Of a stretch of 64,000 nt of DNA, positions 36,707 through 44,940 are shown piece after piece. A program made the translations under genes and the position numbers. Source of the DNA: Buttiauxella sp. A111 (GTDB taxonomy: Bacteria > Pseudomonadota > Gammaproteobacteria > Enterobacterales > Enterobacteriaceae); contig NZ_BJFN01000006.1 in assembly GCF_014189855.1 (NCBI RefSeq), positions 248,001-312,000 on the forward strand, read 5' to 3'. Each line of letters begins with the position of its first letter. Position 1 is the stretch's first letter. The notes under the pieces were generated by a model that saw only the letters and a list, made by a program, of their open reading frames with translations, was not told where the DNA came from and did not search any database.

Positions 36707-37575
36707 TGAAACTACAGCCACAGATGGGTGTTGAGGGCGGGGCGCTTTGGCTTGCACGGGTTGCCACCCAAAGCTTGATCGAAGAAGTACGCCTGAGTCC
36801 GAAACCCGGTCTGGTGGACAGCCGGGGAAACGGGGCTCATCACGATCTGACCCTGGACCTGATGGAGCGCTCAGCGCACAGCCTTTCCCCGACGTTTCAT
36901 GCTCTTGCGTTACAAAGCTGGCAGCGTCCGGCAGATATCGCACTGCGTCAACTGGTTGGCCGTTTAGGCCGCGAAGGCGAAGTGCAGATGATGCTGGCGA
37001 CCGGCGGAGTGAACACTCACCGGGGCGCTATCTGGGCGCTCGGATTACTGGTGAGTGCCGCCGCGATGCACGGATTAGAAGGCAGTAGTTCAGACATTGC
37101 AGCAACTGCCGCAAAACTGGCCAGCCTGCCGGACAGCTCAGCACCAAAAGTTTTCAGCAAGGGGTTGCTCGCCACACGGCGTTATCGCGTTCACGGCGCT
37201 CGCGAAGAAGCGCAGCTTGGCTTCCCGCACATCATGAATCTTGCGTTGCCGCAACTGCGCCGTAGCCGTCAGTCTGGTGCAACCGAACAGCAGGCTCGGT
37301 TGGATGCGCTGATGGCCATCATGACCTCGCTTAGCGACACCTGCGTGCTTTCACGCGCTGGGCTGGAAGGCCTGGAAGTGATGCAAAACGGTGCGCGTAG
37401 CGTGCTGGTGGCAGGCGGCACGGCAACCGTCGAAGGCCGCGCGGCTTTAGCCTGGCTTGATAAGCACATGCTGGCACTTAACGCCTCACCGGGCGGAGCC
37501 GCCGATTTGCTGGCGGCCACGCTGCTGATGGACAGCATCGCGATTGATACAACCCCGCTTCACACACTTATTTAA
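36706..37575 (+). CDS. mdcB: Triphosphoribosyl-dephospho-CoA synthase MdcB
   Basis: A 289-residue CitG-family enzyme that makes the precursor of the prosthetic group, 2'-(5''-triphosphoribosyl)-3'-dephospho-CoA, from ATP and dephospho-CoA. Family segments include EVRLSPKPGLVDSRGNGAHHDLTLDLM (about residues 25-50), TGGVNTHRGAIWALGLL (about 103-120) and LSDTCVLSRAGLEGLEVMQ. The start ATG overlaps the mdcA stop by one base. MdcG then transfers its product to MdcC. Confidence 0.95.
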   Translation: MKLQPQMGVEGGALWLARVATQSLIEEVRLSPKPGLVDSRGNGAHHDLTLDLMERSAHSLSPTFHALALQSWQRPADIALRQLVGRLGREGEVQMMLATGGVNTHRGAIWALGLLVSAAAMHGLEGSSSDIAATAAKLASLPDSSAPKVFSKGLLATRRYRVHGAREEAQLGFPHIMNLALPQLRRSRQSGATEQQARLDALMAIMTSLSDTCVLSRAGLEGLEVMQNGARSVLVAGGTATVEGRAALAWLDKHMLALNASPGGAADLLAATLLMDSIAIDTTPLHTLI

Positions 37576-37584
37576 GAGGGTGTT

Positions 37585-37884
37585 ATGGAACACATTACGT
37601 TGTCATTTCCGGCAACTCGCACCGTTAGCGGCAAAGCGCTGGCGGGTGTAGTTGGCTCCGGTGATATGGAAGTTCTGTTTACGGCGACTCAGGGTGAAAC
37701 CCTGACTATCAACATCACGACGTCCGTAGATAACAGCGAACAACGCTGGCAGTCCCTGTTTGAGCGCATCGGCGCGTTAGCCAGCCTTCCTGCCGGGCAG
37801 ATGCAGATCCACGATTTTGGCGCGACGCCAGGTGTGGCCCGTATTCGTATCGAACAAGTTTTTGAAGAGGTTGCCCATGCGTAA
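37585..37884 (+). CDS. mdcC: Malonate decarboxylase acyl carrier protein MdcC (delta subunit)
   Basis: A 99-residue acyl carrier protein that holds the phosphoribosyl-dephospho-CoA arm on which malonyl is decarboxylated. The attachment serine is S25 in GVVGSGDMEVL, the same position as in Klebsiella MdcC (from memory). It is unlike fatty-acid ACP, carrying no DSL motif. A good ribosome-binding site (GAGGG) precedes the ATG, and it overlaps mdcD by 8 bp. Confidence 0.94.
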   Translation: MEHITLSFPATRTVSGKALAGVVGSGDMEVLFTATQGETLTINITTSVDNSEQRWQSLFERIGALASLPAGQMQIHDFGATPGVARIRIEQVFEEVAHA

Positions 37885-38710
37885 CGACAGCAGCTTTATC
37901 GAACTCAAAGCGCGTGAACGTGCGCGCCTGTTGCTGGATGACGGCAGCTTCCGCGAACTGCTCGACCCGTTCGAAGGCATTGTTTCACCGTGGTTAGAAG
38001 CCCAGGGCATCGTGGTGCAATCTGACGACGGCATGGTGGTTGCCAAAGGCACCATTAACGGCGGCCCGGCGGTCGTCATTGCCATCGAAGGTGCTTTCCA
38101 GGGCGGCAGCATGGGCGAAGTGTCCGGCGCGAAAATGGCCGCGGCCCTTGAACTGGCAGCAGAAGATAACCGCAACGGCATCCCGACTCAGGCCGTTTTG
38201 TGCCTCGAAACCGGCGGTGTGCGTTTGCAGGAAGCGAACCTTGGCCTCGCGGCAATTGCCGATATTCACGCCGCCATCGTTGATCTTCGCCGTTACACGC
38301 CGGTTATCGGTGTGGTGGCGGGAACCGTGGGGTGCTTCGGCGGGATGTCCATCGCGGCGGCACTTTGCAGTTACTTAATCGTGACGCGTGAAGCTCGCCT
38401 GGGCCTGAACGGTCCGCAGGTTATCGAACAGGAAGCGGGGATTGATGAATACGACTCCCGTAACCGTCCGTTTATCTGGAGCATGACCGGTGGCGAAGTG
38501 CGCTACCAGAGTGGTTTTGTTGAAGCGCTGGTGGGTGATGGCGTAAACGCGATCAAACAAGCGGTTAACGCGGCTATCGGCAAAGGGGTTCCTGCTCAAC
38601 ATCGTACTGATAACTACGCAGAGTTTCTGGAACGCCTGAACAATTTCGACACACGCAAACAAGCCGATGCCGAACAGATTAAACAGCTTTTTGGGGAGAA
38701 ACGCGCATGA
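37877..38710 (+). CDS. mdcD: Malonate decarboxylase beta subunit MdcD
   Basis: A 277-residue subunit of the carboxyltransferase-fold decarboxylase that releases CO2 from malonyl-ACP. The start is the ATG at 37877 within the end of mdcC (MRNDSSFIELKARERARLLLD); an earlier in-frame ATG at 37817 is inside mdcC. Features include the acetyl-CoA-carboxylase-like EGAFQGGSMGEVSGAKMAAALELA and GVVAGTVGCFGGMSIAAALC segments with oxyanion-type glycines. It overlaps mdcE by 4 bp. Confidence 0.95.
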   Translation: MRNDSSFIELKARERARLLLDDGSFRELLDPFEGIVSPWLEAQGIVVQSDDGMVVAKGTINGGPAVVIAIEGAFQGGSMGEVSGAKMAAALELAAEDNRNGIPTQAVLCLETGGVRLQEANLGLAAIADIHAAIVDLRRYTPVIGVVAGTVGCFGGMSIAAALCSYLIVTREARLGLNGPQVIEQEAGIDEYDSRNRPFIWSMTGGEVRYQSGFVEALVGDGVNAIKQAVNAAIGKGVPAQHRTDNYAEFLERLNNFDTRKQADAEQIKQLFGEKRA

Positions 38711-39507
38711 GCCAGAAACTGAATCGCGCCGCCATTTGGTTGGACAAACTGACAGCCAGCGCCCCGCGCATGGCCGGATTGTGTGCTTCGGTACAAGTTG
38801 CCGACGGTGTTGTTGACGGCAAAGCCGCACGCTTTATCGCGGTTGTGCCGGATGAAAACAACCATTATCCACGCGCAGCGGGTGGGGAAGTTGGCCTGCT
38901 TGAAGGCTGGACACTGGCGAAAGTCATCAGCGAAACCATCGCCGAAGATGCTGAAAAGACAGAAAAACGCGCCATTGTGGCGGTGATCGATGTACCGAGC
39001 CAGGCTTATGGCCGTCGTGAAGAAGCGTTTGGTATCCACCAGGCTTTGGCGGGGGCAGCGGCGGCTTACGCCAATGCGCGTCTGGCTGGCCATCCGGTTA
39101 TCGGCCTGATTGTCGGCAAAGCGATGTCCGGAGCCTTCCTGGCGCATGGCTACCAGGCTAACCGCTTGATCGCGTTCAACGATTCTGGCGTGATGATCCA
39201 CGCGATGGGCAAAGAGTCTGCAGCGCGTATCACGCTGCGTACTGTCGAAGCGCTGGAAAAACTGGCCGCGACCATCCCACCGATGGCTTACGACATCAGC
39301 AACTACGAAACTCTGGGCCTGTTATCCGCACTGCTCGATATTGCGAACCCGCAAGCGCCGCAAAGCGAAGACATGGAAAAAGTGAATGCCGCGCTGGTCA
39401 CCGCAGTACGTGAAGCTCGTACCGATAACACTCTGAAAAGCCGGTTGAATGCGGAAAACCGCCGCAGCTCGGCTCTGGTTCGCGAGCGTATGCGGGCAAT
39501 CTGGTAA
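38707..39507 (+). CDS. mdcE: Malonate decarboxylase gamma subunit MdcE
   Basis: A 266-residue partner of MdcD with the same carboxyltransferase fold. Recognised by IDVPSQAYGRREEAFGIHQALAG (about 96-120), PVIGLIVGKAMSGAFLAHGYQANRL and AMGKESAARITLRTVE. MdcD and MdcE form the decarboxylase core. The ATG overlaps the mdcD stop. A gap of 133 bases with a GGGCAC/GTGCCC hairpin (39548-39566) separates it from mdcF. Confidence 0.94.
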   Translation: MSQKLNRAAIWLDKLTASAPRMAGLCASVQVADGVVDGKAARFIAVVPDENNHYPRAAGGEVGLLEGWTLAKVISETIAEDAEKTEKRAIVAVIDVPSQAYGRREEAFGIHQALAGAAAAYANARLAGHPVIGLIVGKAMSGAFLAHGYQANRLIAFNDSGVMIHAMGKESAARITLRTVEALEKLAATIPPMAYDISNYETLGLLSALLDIANPQAPQSEDMEKVNAALVTAVREARTDNTLKSRLNAENRRSSALVRERMRAIW

Positions 39508-39640
39508 ACATCGTTTTAAAAAGACAGACCTGCCAGACGACCCGATGGGCACGATCGTTGTGCCCAATAAAAAATAGCCGTCTGAAAATAAAAACTATCG
39601 CGCTCGTGCCAGATTTCTTTTTTTAACTACAGGTGAAGTT

Positions 39641-40600
39641 ATGACTTACGTGATTGTTCATGCTCTTGCACCCATTTTTGTCATCATGCTACTCGGCTTT
39701 TTCGCCGGCAAAGCAAAGATGGTCGATAACAAAAATGTTTCCCTGCTCAATATCTTTGTAATGGATTTTGCACTTCCTGCTGCGTTGTTTAGCGCGACGG
39801 TTCAGACTCCGTGGGCCGGTATCGTCAAACAGTCGCCAATGAGTGTGGTGCTGGTTCTGGCGATGTGGATCACCTACGCCGCTATCTACTTTATGGCGAC
39901 TAAAGTCTTCAAAAAATCTCCGCAGGATGCGGCGGTACTGACGTTAACCGTAGCGCTGCCAAACTATGCGGCTCTTGGTTTGCCTATTCTGGGAAGCGTA
40001 TTGGGTGAAGGCCCAGCCACGTCATTGTCTGTTGCGGTATCTATCGCTTGCGGTTCCGTACTGATGACTCCGTTCTGCCTGATGATTCTCGAACGTGAAA
40101 AAGCCCGTGCGGCTGGCGAAGCGGCAGGCTCTACGCTTGCGATGCTGCCGGTTCTGATGTGGCGTTCGCTGAAAAAACCTATCGTCTGGGGTCCGCTGCT
40201 GGGTGTGGTGCTGTCGGCTATTGGCATCAAAATGCCTGACTTGCTGCTGTCGTCTATCAAGCCGTTGGGTTTGTCTGCCACCGCAGCCGCGCTGTTCCTG
40301 ACCGGTGTTATCCTTTCTGCCCGTAAGCTGAAAATTAACACTGTGGTGTGCGTGGCAACCGTTACCAAACTGCTGATTCAGCCGTTCATTGCCTGGGGCA
40401 TCGTGCTGGCGCTGGGTCTGAGTGGTCCGATTGCGATCACCGCGATTCTGATGATCGCGCTGTCTGCTGGTTTCTTCGGCGTAGTATTCGGCAACCGTTT
40501 CGGCGTGCAATCACCGGATGCAGAAGCCGTCTTGCTGTTGAGCTCTGTGCTCTCTATCCTGTCGTTACCGCTGTTTATCTCTTTGACTTCAGGAATGTAA
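39641..40600 (+). CDS. mdcF: Malonate transporter MdcF, AEC family
   Basis: A 319-residue inner-membrane protein with about ten hydrophobic segments in two halves, of the auxin efflux carrier family. The N-terminal VHALAPIFVIMLLGFFAGKAK and ALPNYAALGLPILGSVLGEGP segments are typical. By position between mdcE and mdcG it is the presumed malonate importer, as proposed for Klebsiella; direct transport evidence for the family is limited. It is followed three bases later by mdcG. Confidence 0.92.
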   Translation: MTYVIVHALAPIFVIMLLGFFAGKAKMVDNKNVSLLNIFVMDFALPAALFSATVQTPWAGIVKQSPMSVVLVLAMWITYAAIYFMATKVFKKSPQDAAVLTLTVALPNYAALGLPILGSVLGEGPATSLSVAVSIACGSVLMTPFCLMILEREKARAAGEAAGSTLAMLPVLMWRSLKKPIVWGPLLGVVLSAIGIKMPDLLLSSIKPLGLSATAAALFLTGVILSARKLKINTVVCVATVTKLLIQPFIAWGIVLALGLSGPIAITAILMIALSAGFFGVVFGNRFGVQSPDAEAVLLLSSVLSILSLPLFISLTSGM

Positions 40601-40603
40601 ATC

Positions 40604-41218
40604 ATGAACGCACCGCGCCCACACGACTTACTCTGGCTTACCGAAAGCGCAGCACTTGAAGGTGTGAGTGAGGAGTGGGTGGCAAGCCAGTGGCGGCTCG
40701 TGCTACCGGTAGTGGTGCGACGTGATGTCAACCATGAAGGGCGCATTCCAGTGGGTGTTCGTGGAATGCGCCGTGACCAGCGGGCGGCAGGATGGGTGAA
40801 AGCCGCGAAAATCAAACGCGTAATTTCCCCTGAATCCTTGGCTTCCCGCGATCTGTTAATCAACTCTCCGTTTGTTTCTATGCCACCGGTTCAGGGCGCA
40901 ATTCAGCTCGCACTGCGTGAGTGGCCCTGGATTTGGGGCATTACGGGCAGCGTGGGTTACGCGCTGTCGACCGAAGTTCCGGTGCTGCATGCTGATAGCG
41001 ATCTCGACCTGATTATTCGTTGCCCGGAGCGCGTTGAACGCGAGGCATTGCTGGAATGGCAGCAGGTCGCCGGGCAGTTGTTATGTCGCGCTGATACGCA
41101 AATTGAAATGCCGTACGGCGCTTTTGCGCTCAATGAATGGCTGCGTGATGGGCGTGTTTTGCTGAAAACCAACAGCGGGCCACAACTTGTCACTGATCCA
41201 TGGGCGTTTAAGGGCTAA
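40604..41218 (+). CDS. mdcG: Phosphoribosyl-dephospho-CoA transferase MdcG
   Basis: A 204-residue enzyme that attaches the prosthetic group to the MdcC acyl carrier protein (holo-ACP synthase, CitX-like role). The nucleotidyltransferase-type acidic motif DSDLDLIIR (about residues 127-135) and GSVGYALSTEVPVLHADS just before it are visible. The N-terminal PRPHDLLWL and VRRDVNHEGRIPVGVRG stretches are characteristic. It sits between mdcF and mdcH with 2-3 base gaps. Confidence 0.93.
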   Translation: MNAPRPHDLLWLTESAALEGVSEEWVASQWRLVLPVVVRRDVNHEGRIPVGVRGMRRDQRAAGWVKAAKIKRVISPESLASRDLLINSPFVSMPPVQGAIQLALREWPWIWGITGSVGYALSTEVPVLHADSDLDLIIRCPERVEREALLEWQQVAGQLLCRADTQIEMPYGAFALNEWLRDGRVLLKTNSGPQLVTDPWAFKG

Positions 41219-41220
41219 AC

Positions 41221-42129
41221 ATGAAAATTCTGTTCACTTTCCCCGGGCAGGGAACCCAACGTGCTGGCATGTTGCAACAGTTACCGCAGAATGGCGGTAT
41301 TTTGTCACGTGTTCGTGCCGTTTTGGGCGATGAAACGGATTCGCTCGATACGCCAGACGCGCTGAAACACACCCGCGCGGTTCAGCTTTGTTTGTTGATT
41401 GCAGGCGTTGCGGCAGCAATTGAACTTGAGCGTCATGATGTTGTGCCGGATATGGTCTGCGGTTTGTCCATCGGCGCATTTCCCGCAGCGGTTGTCGCGG
41501 GGGCTTTAAGCTTTGAAGACGCGCTGCGCTTAGTCGCACTGCGTGGCGATTTAATGGAACAGGCTTACCCGCAAGGCTATGGTTTAACAGCGATTACCGG
41601 CTTGCAGTTAAGTCAGGTGGAAGCGCTGGTGAAAGGCAGCGGAACGTACATCGCCAATATCAACGCCGAGCAGCAAATCGTGATCGCCGGGCGTGACGAA
41701 GCGATGGCAAACGTCGCGCAACAGGCGTTGGCAACTGGAGCGCAAAAGGTAAAACAGCTGGCGGTCAGCGTGCCGTCGCACTGCGAGTTACTGCGCGAAC
41801 CGGCTTTAAAACTGCAACAGGCATTTAGCGAAGTCACGCTAACGCGCCCTAACTGCACGTATCTTAGCGGCAGCACCGCGCGCGTGGCCTGGCAGCCGGA
41901 GCACATTGCCGAAGATTTGGCGCTGAATATGTCGCGTACGGTTCGCTGGCGTGATGCGATGATTGCCGCCAATGAACGCGATGTGCGTCTGGCAATCGAA
42001 ATGCCGCCAGGTAGCGTATTGACGGGCCTGACGCGTCAGGCATTCCGCGAAGGCGACATGCTATGCGCCGAACAAAATAGCATCACGCTGATTAAGCGCC
42101 TGGCCGAGCGCGTTAAAGCGGCTCGTTAG
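41221..42129 (+). CDS. mdcH: Malonyl-CoA:ACP transacylase MdcH
   Basis: A 302-residue FabD-like enzyme that loads malonyl from malonyl-CoA onto the carrier, giving the first turnover of the decarboxylase. It opens with FTFPGQGTQRAGML and carries the nucleophile serine S83 in CGLSIGAFPAAV, the arginine-containing SFEDALRLVALRG and the histidine in SVPSHCELL. The 3' end overlaps the convergent mdcR gene by 17 bp, so transcription of the two could interfere. Confidence 0.94.
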   Translation: MKILFTFPGQGTQRAGMLQQLPQNGGILSRVRAVLGDETDSLDTPDALKHTRAVQLCLLIAGVAAAIELERHDVVPDMVCGLSIGAFPAAVVAGALSFEDALRLVALRGDLMEQAYPQGYGLTAITGLQLSQVEALVKGSGTYIANINAEQQIVIAGRDEAMANVAQQALATGAQKVKQLAVSVPSHCELLREPALKLQQAFSEVTLTRPNCTYLSGSTARVAWQPEHIAEDLALNMSRTVRWRDAMIAANERDVRLAIEMPPGSVLTGLTRQAFREGDMLCAEQNSITLIKRLAERVKAAR

Positions 42130-43051
42130 GCGTATCGCTAAACGAACGGGCGTACATGCGCCCTTCGGCGGCGAGTGCCAATAAGTTCGGGTCGAGTTCG
42201 CGGCTACGGGCAAACACTATCGCGATGGACTGTTGCATTTGATACGGTTCGGCGAGCTTCAGTAGTTGCACGGAATTTTCATACACTTTCTTCATGCGCC
42301 CCGGCATTAGCGACAATCCCACTCCCGCCTGTACCAGACTGAGCATGGAGAAAATATCGTTCACTCGCGTGACAATTTCTGGCTCAAAACCGGCGATATG
42401 AAAGGCCTCCTGAAAACCTTTGTAAGTCGCAAACCCTTCGGCTAACGAAACAAACTTCTCATCAGAATAATCACGCAAATCTGCCAGCGTGCTGTTATCA
42501 AGCGGGAATGAGGAGGAGGCGGCGAGGAAGATATCGTCGTGAAAAAGCGGCAGCACTTCCAGGCGGTTACGGTCGATTTCACTTTCGGAGATAGAGATAA
42601 GAATGGCATCCAGCACGCCGTCTTCAAGCATATTGAGCAGCGTTTGGTTGGAACCCATGGTGAGATCCATTTCCAGTTCCGGGCGACGCAGTTTCATCCC
42701 CATTATCAGGCGTGGGACGGTTTCGAGCGTCAATGAGTAGAGCGTGCCGATACGCAGTCGGCCTTGCCCAACCCCTGCAGCCTGGCGGGTTTCTGTAATA
42801 CCCCGTGCCATCAGTTCTACCACTTCTTTGCTGTGTTCAAGCAGCGTTAATGCCGCGGGCAGCGGCACCAGATTGCGACCTTTATGGATAAATAATGGGC
42901 AGCGAACACCTTCTTCAAGGGTATGCAATGCGCGATGGACGCTGACACCGCTGATCCCAAGCGCCTCAGCAGTACGGGCGATGTTTCCCTTTTCCATAAA
43001 AGACATGAATATTTCAAGCTTACGGAAGGTAATTTCTGCGTCTATTTTCAT
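42113..43051 (-). CDS. mdcR: LysR-family regulator MdcR
   Basis: A 312-residue LysR-type regulator with an N-terminal winged helix-turn-helix (FRKLEIFMSFMEKGNIARTAEALGISGVSVHRALHTLEE, about residues 9-47) and a C-terminal substrate-binding fold. It is convergent with mdcH and divergent from the TRAP transporter, so it can in principle reach both the mdc operon and the TRAP operon. The ligand is presumably malonate (inference). No DNA site is proven. Confidence 0.92.
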   Translation of the reverse strand: MKIDAEITFRKLEIFMSFMEKGNIARTAEALGISGVSVHRALHTLEEGVRCPLFIHKGRNLVPLPAALTLLEHSKEVVELMARGITETRQAAGVGQGRLRIGTLYSLTLETVPRLIMGMKLRRPELEMDLTMGSNQTLLNMLEDGVLDAILISISESEIDRNRLEVLPLFHDDIFLAASSSFPLDNSTLADLRDYSDEKFVSLAEGFATYKGFQEAFHIAGFEPEIVTRVNDIFSMLSLVQAGVGLSLMPGRMKKVYENSVQLLKLAEPYQMQQSIAIVFARSRELDPNLLALAAEGRMYARSFSDTPNEPL

Positions 43052-43228
43052 TGATTGCCCGAATGCCTGGCTCTACATATTTTCTATAAAGTATCCTAAA
43101 ACCACACTTTCTTCACTGACTCATCCCCGCCTTGTTGTTTTTCAATACAAAAATCGCCTGTTTTTTGCGCTAAATGGGGCGTGATTTTGCGATCTTAATT
43201 ACAAAATGAATCAAAATTTCTTTTTTAG

Positions 43229-43303
43229 TGAAATATAGTTTCAATATCCAATCATTCAGTGAGTAAATACCTCCGAATTGAACTAGTTCCGCAATGAAAC
43301 TAT
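43229..43303. promoter_or_regulatory. Candidate LysR-type operators between mdcR and the TRAP genes
   Basis: TGAAATATAGTTTCA at 43229-43243 has 5-base inverted arms around TATAG, and its right part ATAGTTTCA recurs inverted as TGAAACTAT at 43295-43303, 52 bases further on. Paired half-sites in a divergent LysR promoter region are expected for an MdcR target. This is a reading of symmetry only. Confidence 0.35.
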
Positions 43304-43324
43304 GGATAATAGGGAGTATTAGGG

Positions 43325-44338
43325 ATGCTGCATTTGAAAGATGTTATGCCAAAAATTTCGCTCGTTGCTACCGCTGTTGCCGCAACGATTTTGCTGAGTG
43401 GATGTGGCGAGGACGCTGCTCCATCAGGCACTGTTATGTTGAAAACCGCATTTAACCAATCTGAAAATAACCCACAATACAAAGCGTTAATCTCCTTCAG
43501 CGATAAACTGGAAGCGGCAACGAATGGCCGATACAAACTCGAAATCCACCCTAACGAACTGTTAGGCGATCAACGCGCTTCACTGGAACTGGTTCAATCT
43601 GGTGCGATTCAAATGGCGGTAGTAGCGAACCCACTGGTCGAAAACTTCAATAAGAACTTCTCGGTTCTGGCGATGCCGTATGTCTACGACAACCCTGAGC
43701 ACCAGCGCAAAGTGTTCACTTCTGGTGTGCTGGATAGCCTGTTTGCGTCCACGAAAGGTACGGGTTTTGAAGTGATAACCGCATATACCGCAGGCGCGCG
43801 TAGCGTTTACACCAAAGGTGCTGCAGTCACCAGCCCGGCAGACATGAACGGTAAAAAAATCCGTGTCATGCAGTCTGACACGATGATCAAAATGCTCAGT
43901 TGCATGGGGGGGACGGGCGTACCAATGGGCCAGGGTGAAGTTTATTCCGCTATTCAGCAAGGTGTTCTGGATGGCGCTGAAAACAACGAAATTACCTACG
44001 CTGACCTCAAGCAATACGAAGTGGCTCCCTATTTCTCTAATACCCGTCACGTGATGGTGGCTGACCTGTTAGTCGCAAACGAAACCTTCCTTGCCAAAAT
44101 GGACGAAAGCGACCGCGAATTGTTCCGCAAATTAGCCAAAGAGAGTACTCAGACTCAATTCGAGCTTTGGGATAAAGCGCTTGATGGCGCTCGTCAGACC
44201 GCGAAAGACAATGGTGCAACCTTTACCGAAGTGGATATCAAGCCATTCCAGGAGCGTTGCAAACCCTTGCAGGCTGCGATGTTGACCACCCCTGAACAAA
44301 AAGCGTTATACGAAAAAATCCGTGAGTTGGCCAAGTAA
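43325..44338 (+). CDS. TRAP transporter substrate-binding protein (DctP type), predicted lipoprotein
   Basis: A 337-residue TRAP binding protein. The N-terminus has a hydrophobic stretch ending in a lipobox LLSGC (cysteine at about residue 27), so it is predicted to be a lipoprotein rather than the usual free periplasmic protein. The DctP core shows LGDQRASLELVQSGAIQMAV, the conserved arginine region AYTAGARSVYT-GK and a helix GQGEVYSAIQQGVLDGAENN. ATG at 43325 has the better ribosome-binding context; an alternative at 43346 is seven residues shorter. It opens a three-gene TRAP operon divergent from mdcR. Malonate or a related dicarboxylate is a plausible substrate (inference). Confidence 0.9.
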   Translation: MLHLKDVMPKISLVATAVAATILLSGCGEDAAPSGTVMLKTAFNQSENNPQYKALISFSDKLEAATNGRYKLEIHPNELLGDQRASLELVQSGAIQMAVVANPLVENFNKNFSVLAMPYVYDNPEHQRKVFTSGVLDSLFASTKGTGFEVITAYTAGARSVYTKGAAVTSPADMNGKKIRVMQSDTMIKMLSCMGGTGVPMGQGEVYSAIQQGVLDGAENNEITYADLKQYEVAPYFSNTRHVMVADLLVANETFLAKMDESDRELFRKLAKESTQTQFELWDKALDGARQTAKDNGATFTEVDIKPFQERCKPLQAAMLTTPEQKALYEKIRELAK

Positions 44339-44385
44339 TCAGGCTTAGAAGTTAGGGGGCAGGAATGCCCCCCGTGGAGATAAAA

Positions 44386-44928
44386 ATGAAAGCTGCTCAA
44401 TCTGCTCCTTCAATTGCCGTGCCCAAATCGGGTTTTTATTCGCAGGTCACGCGAGTCAAACTGGCCGTTGATAAAGTGGCGTCCTCTCTGTGTATTCTGA
44501 TTGTAGGTTTAATGACTTTGCTGGTGACCTGGCAGGTTGCTTCCCGTTACTTATTGAATAGCCCAAGTGCGGTCAGCGAAGTGCTGGCGCGCTATTTGTT
44601 TATCTGGCTGGTACTGATTGGTGGGGCCTATGTTTTTGGTCTGCGTGAGCATATGGCGATTACGTTTATGCGCGATAAAATGCCACGTAACTTACGTATT
44701 TCAATGGAAATCTTGGGTGAGCTTGCCACTTCTGTCTTTGCATTTTTGGTTCTGACAATCGGTGGTTACATCGGTATGAGCCGCCAGATGGCACAGCTTG
44801 ATTCCGCGTTACAAATTCCTATCGGCATTATCTACATTGCGATCCCGTTAAGCGGTGCAATGACGCTGTTCTACTGCCTGTATAACCAATATGGGCTGTT
44901 CAGAAAGTTTTCTTCAAAACAAGATTGA
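44386..44928 (+). CDS. TRAP transporter small permease (DctQ type)
   Basis: A 180-residue membrane protein with four hydrophobic segments, the DctQ pattern (QVASRYLLNSPSAVSEVLARYLFIWLVLIGGAYVFGLREHMAI). The start is the ATG at 44386 after GGAGATAAA; the upstream in-frame ATG at 44365 has a poorly spaced ribosome-binding site. It lies 47 bases after the binding-protein gene and 12 before the large permease. Confidence 0.92.
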   Translation: MKAAQSAPSIAVPKSGFYSQVTRVKLAVDKVASSLCILIVGLMTLLVTWQVASRYLLNSPSAVSEVLARYLFIWLVLIGGAYVFGLREHMAITFMRDKMPRNLRISMEILGELATSVFAFLVLTIGGYIGMSRQMAQLDSALQIPIGIIYIAIPLSGAMTLFYCLYNQYGLFRKFSSKQD

Positions 44929-44940
44929 TTAGGTGTCGAC

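Noticed and set aside
40022-40510. Arginine/glutamine-rich open frame opposite mdcF
   Set aside because: Composition is that of a shadow frame of a high-GC membrane-protein gene; the sense strand encodes a clear transporter.
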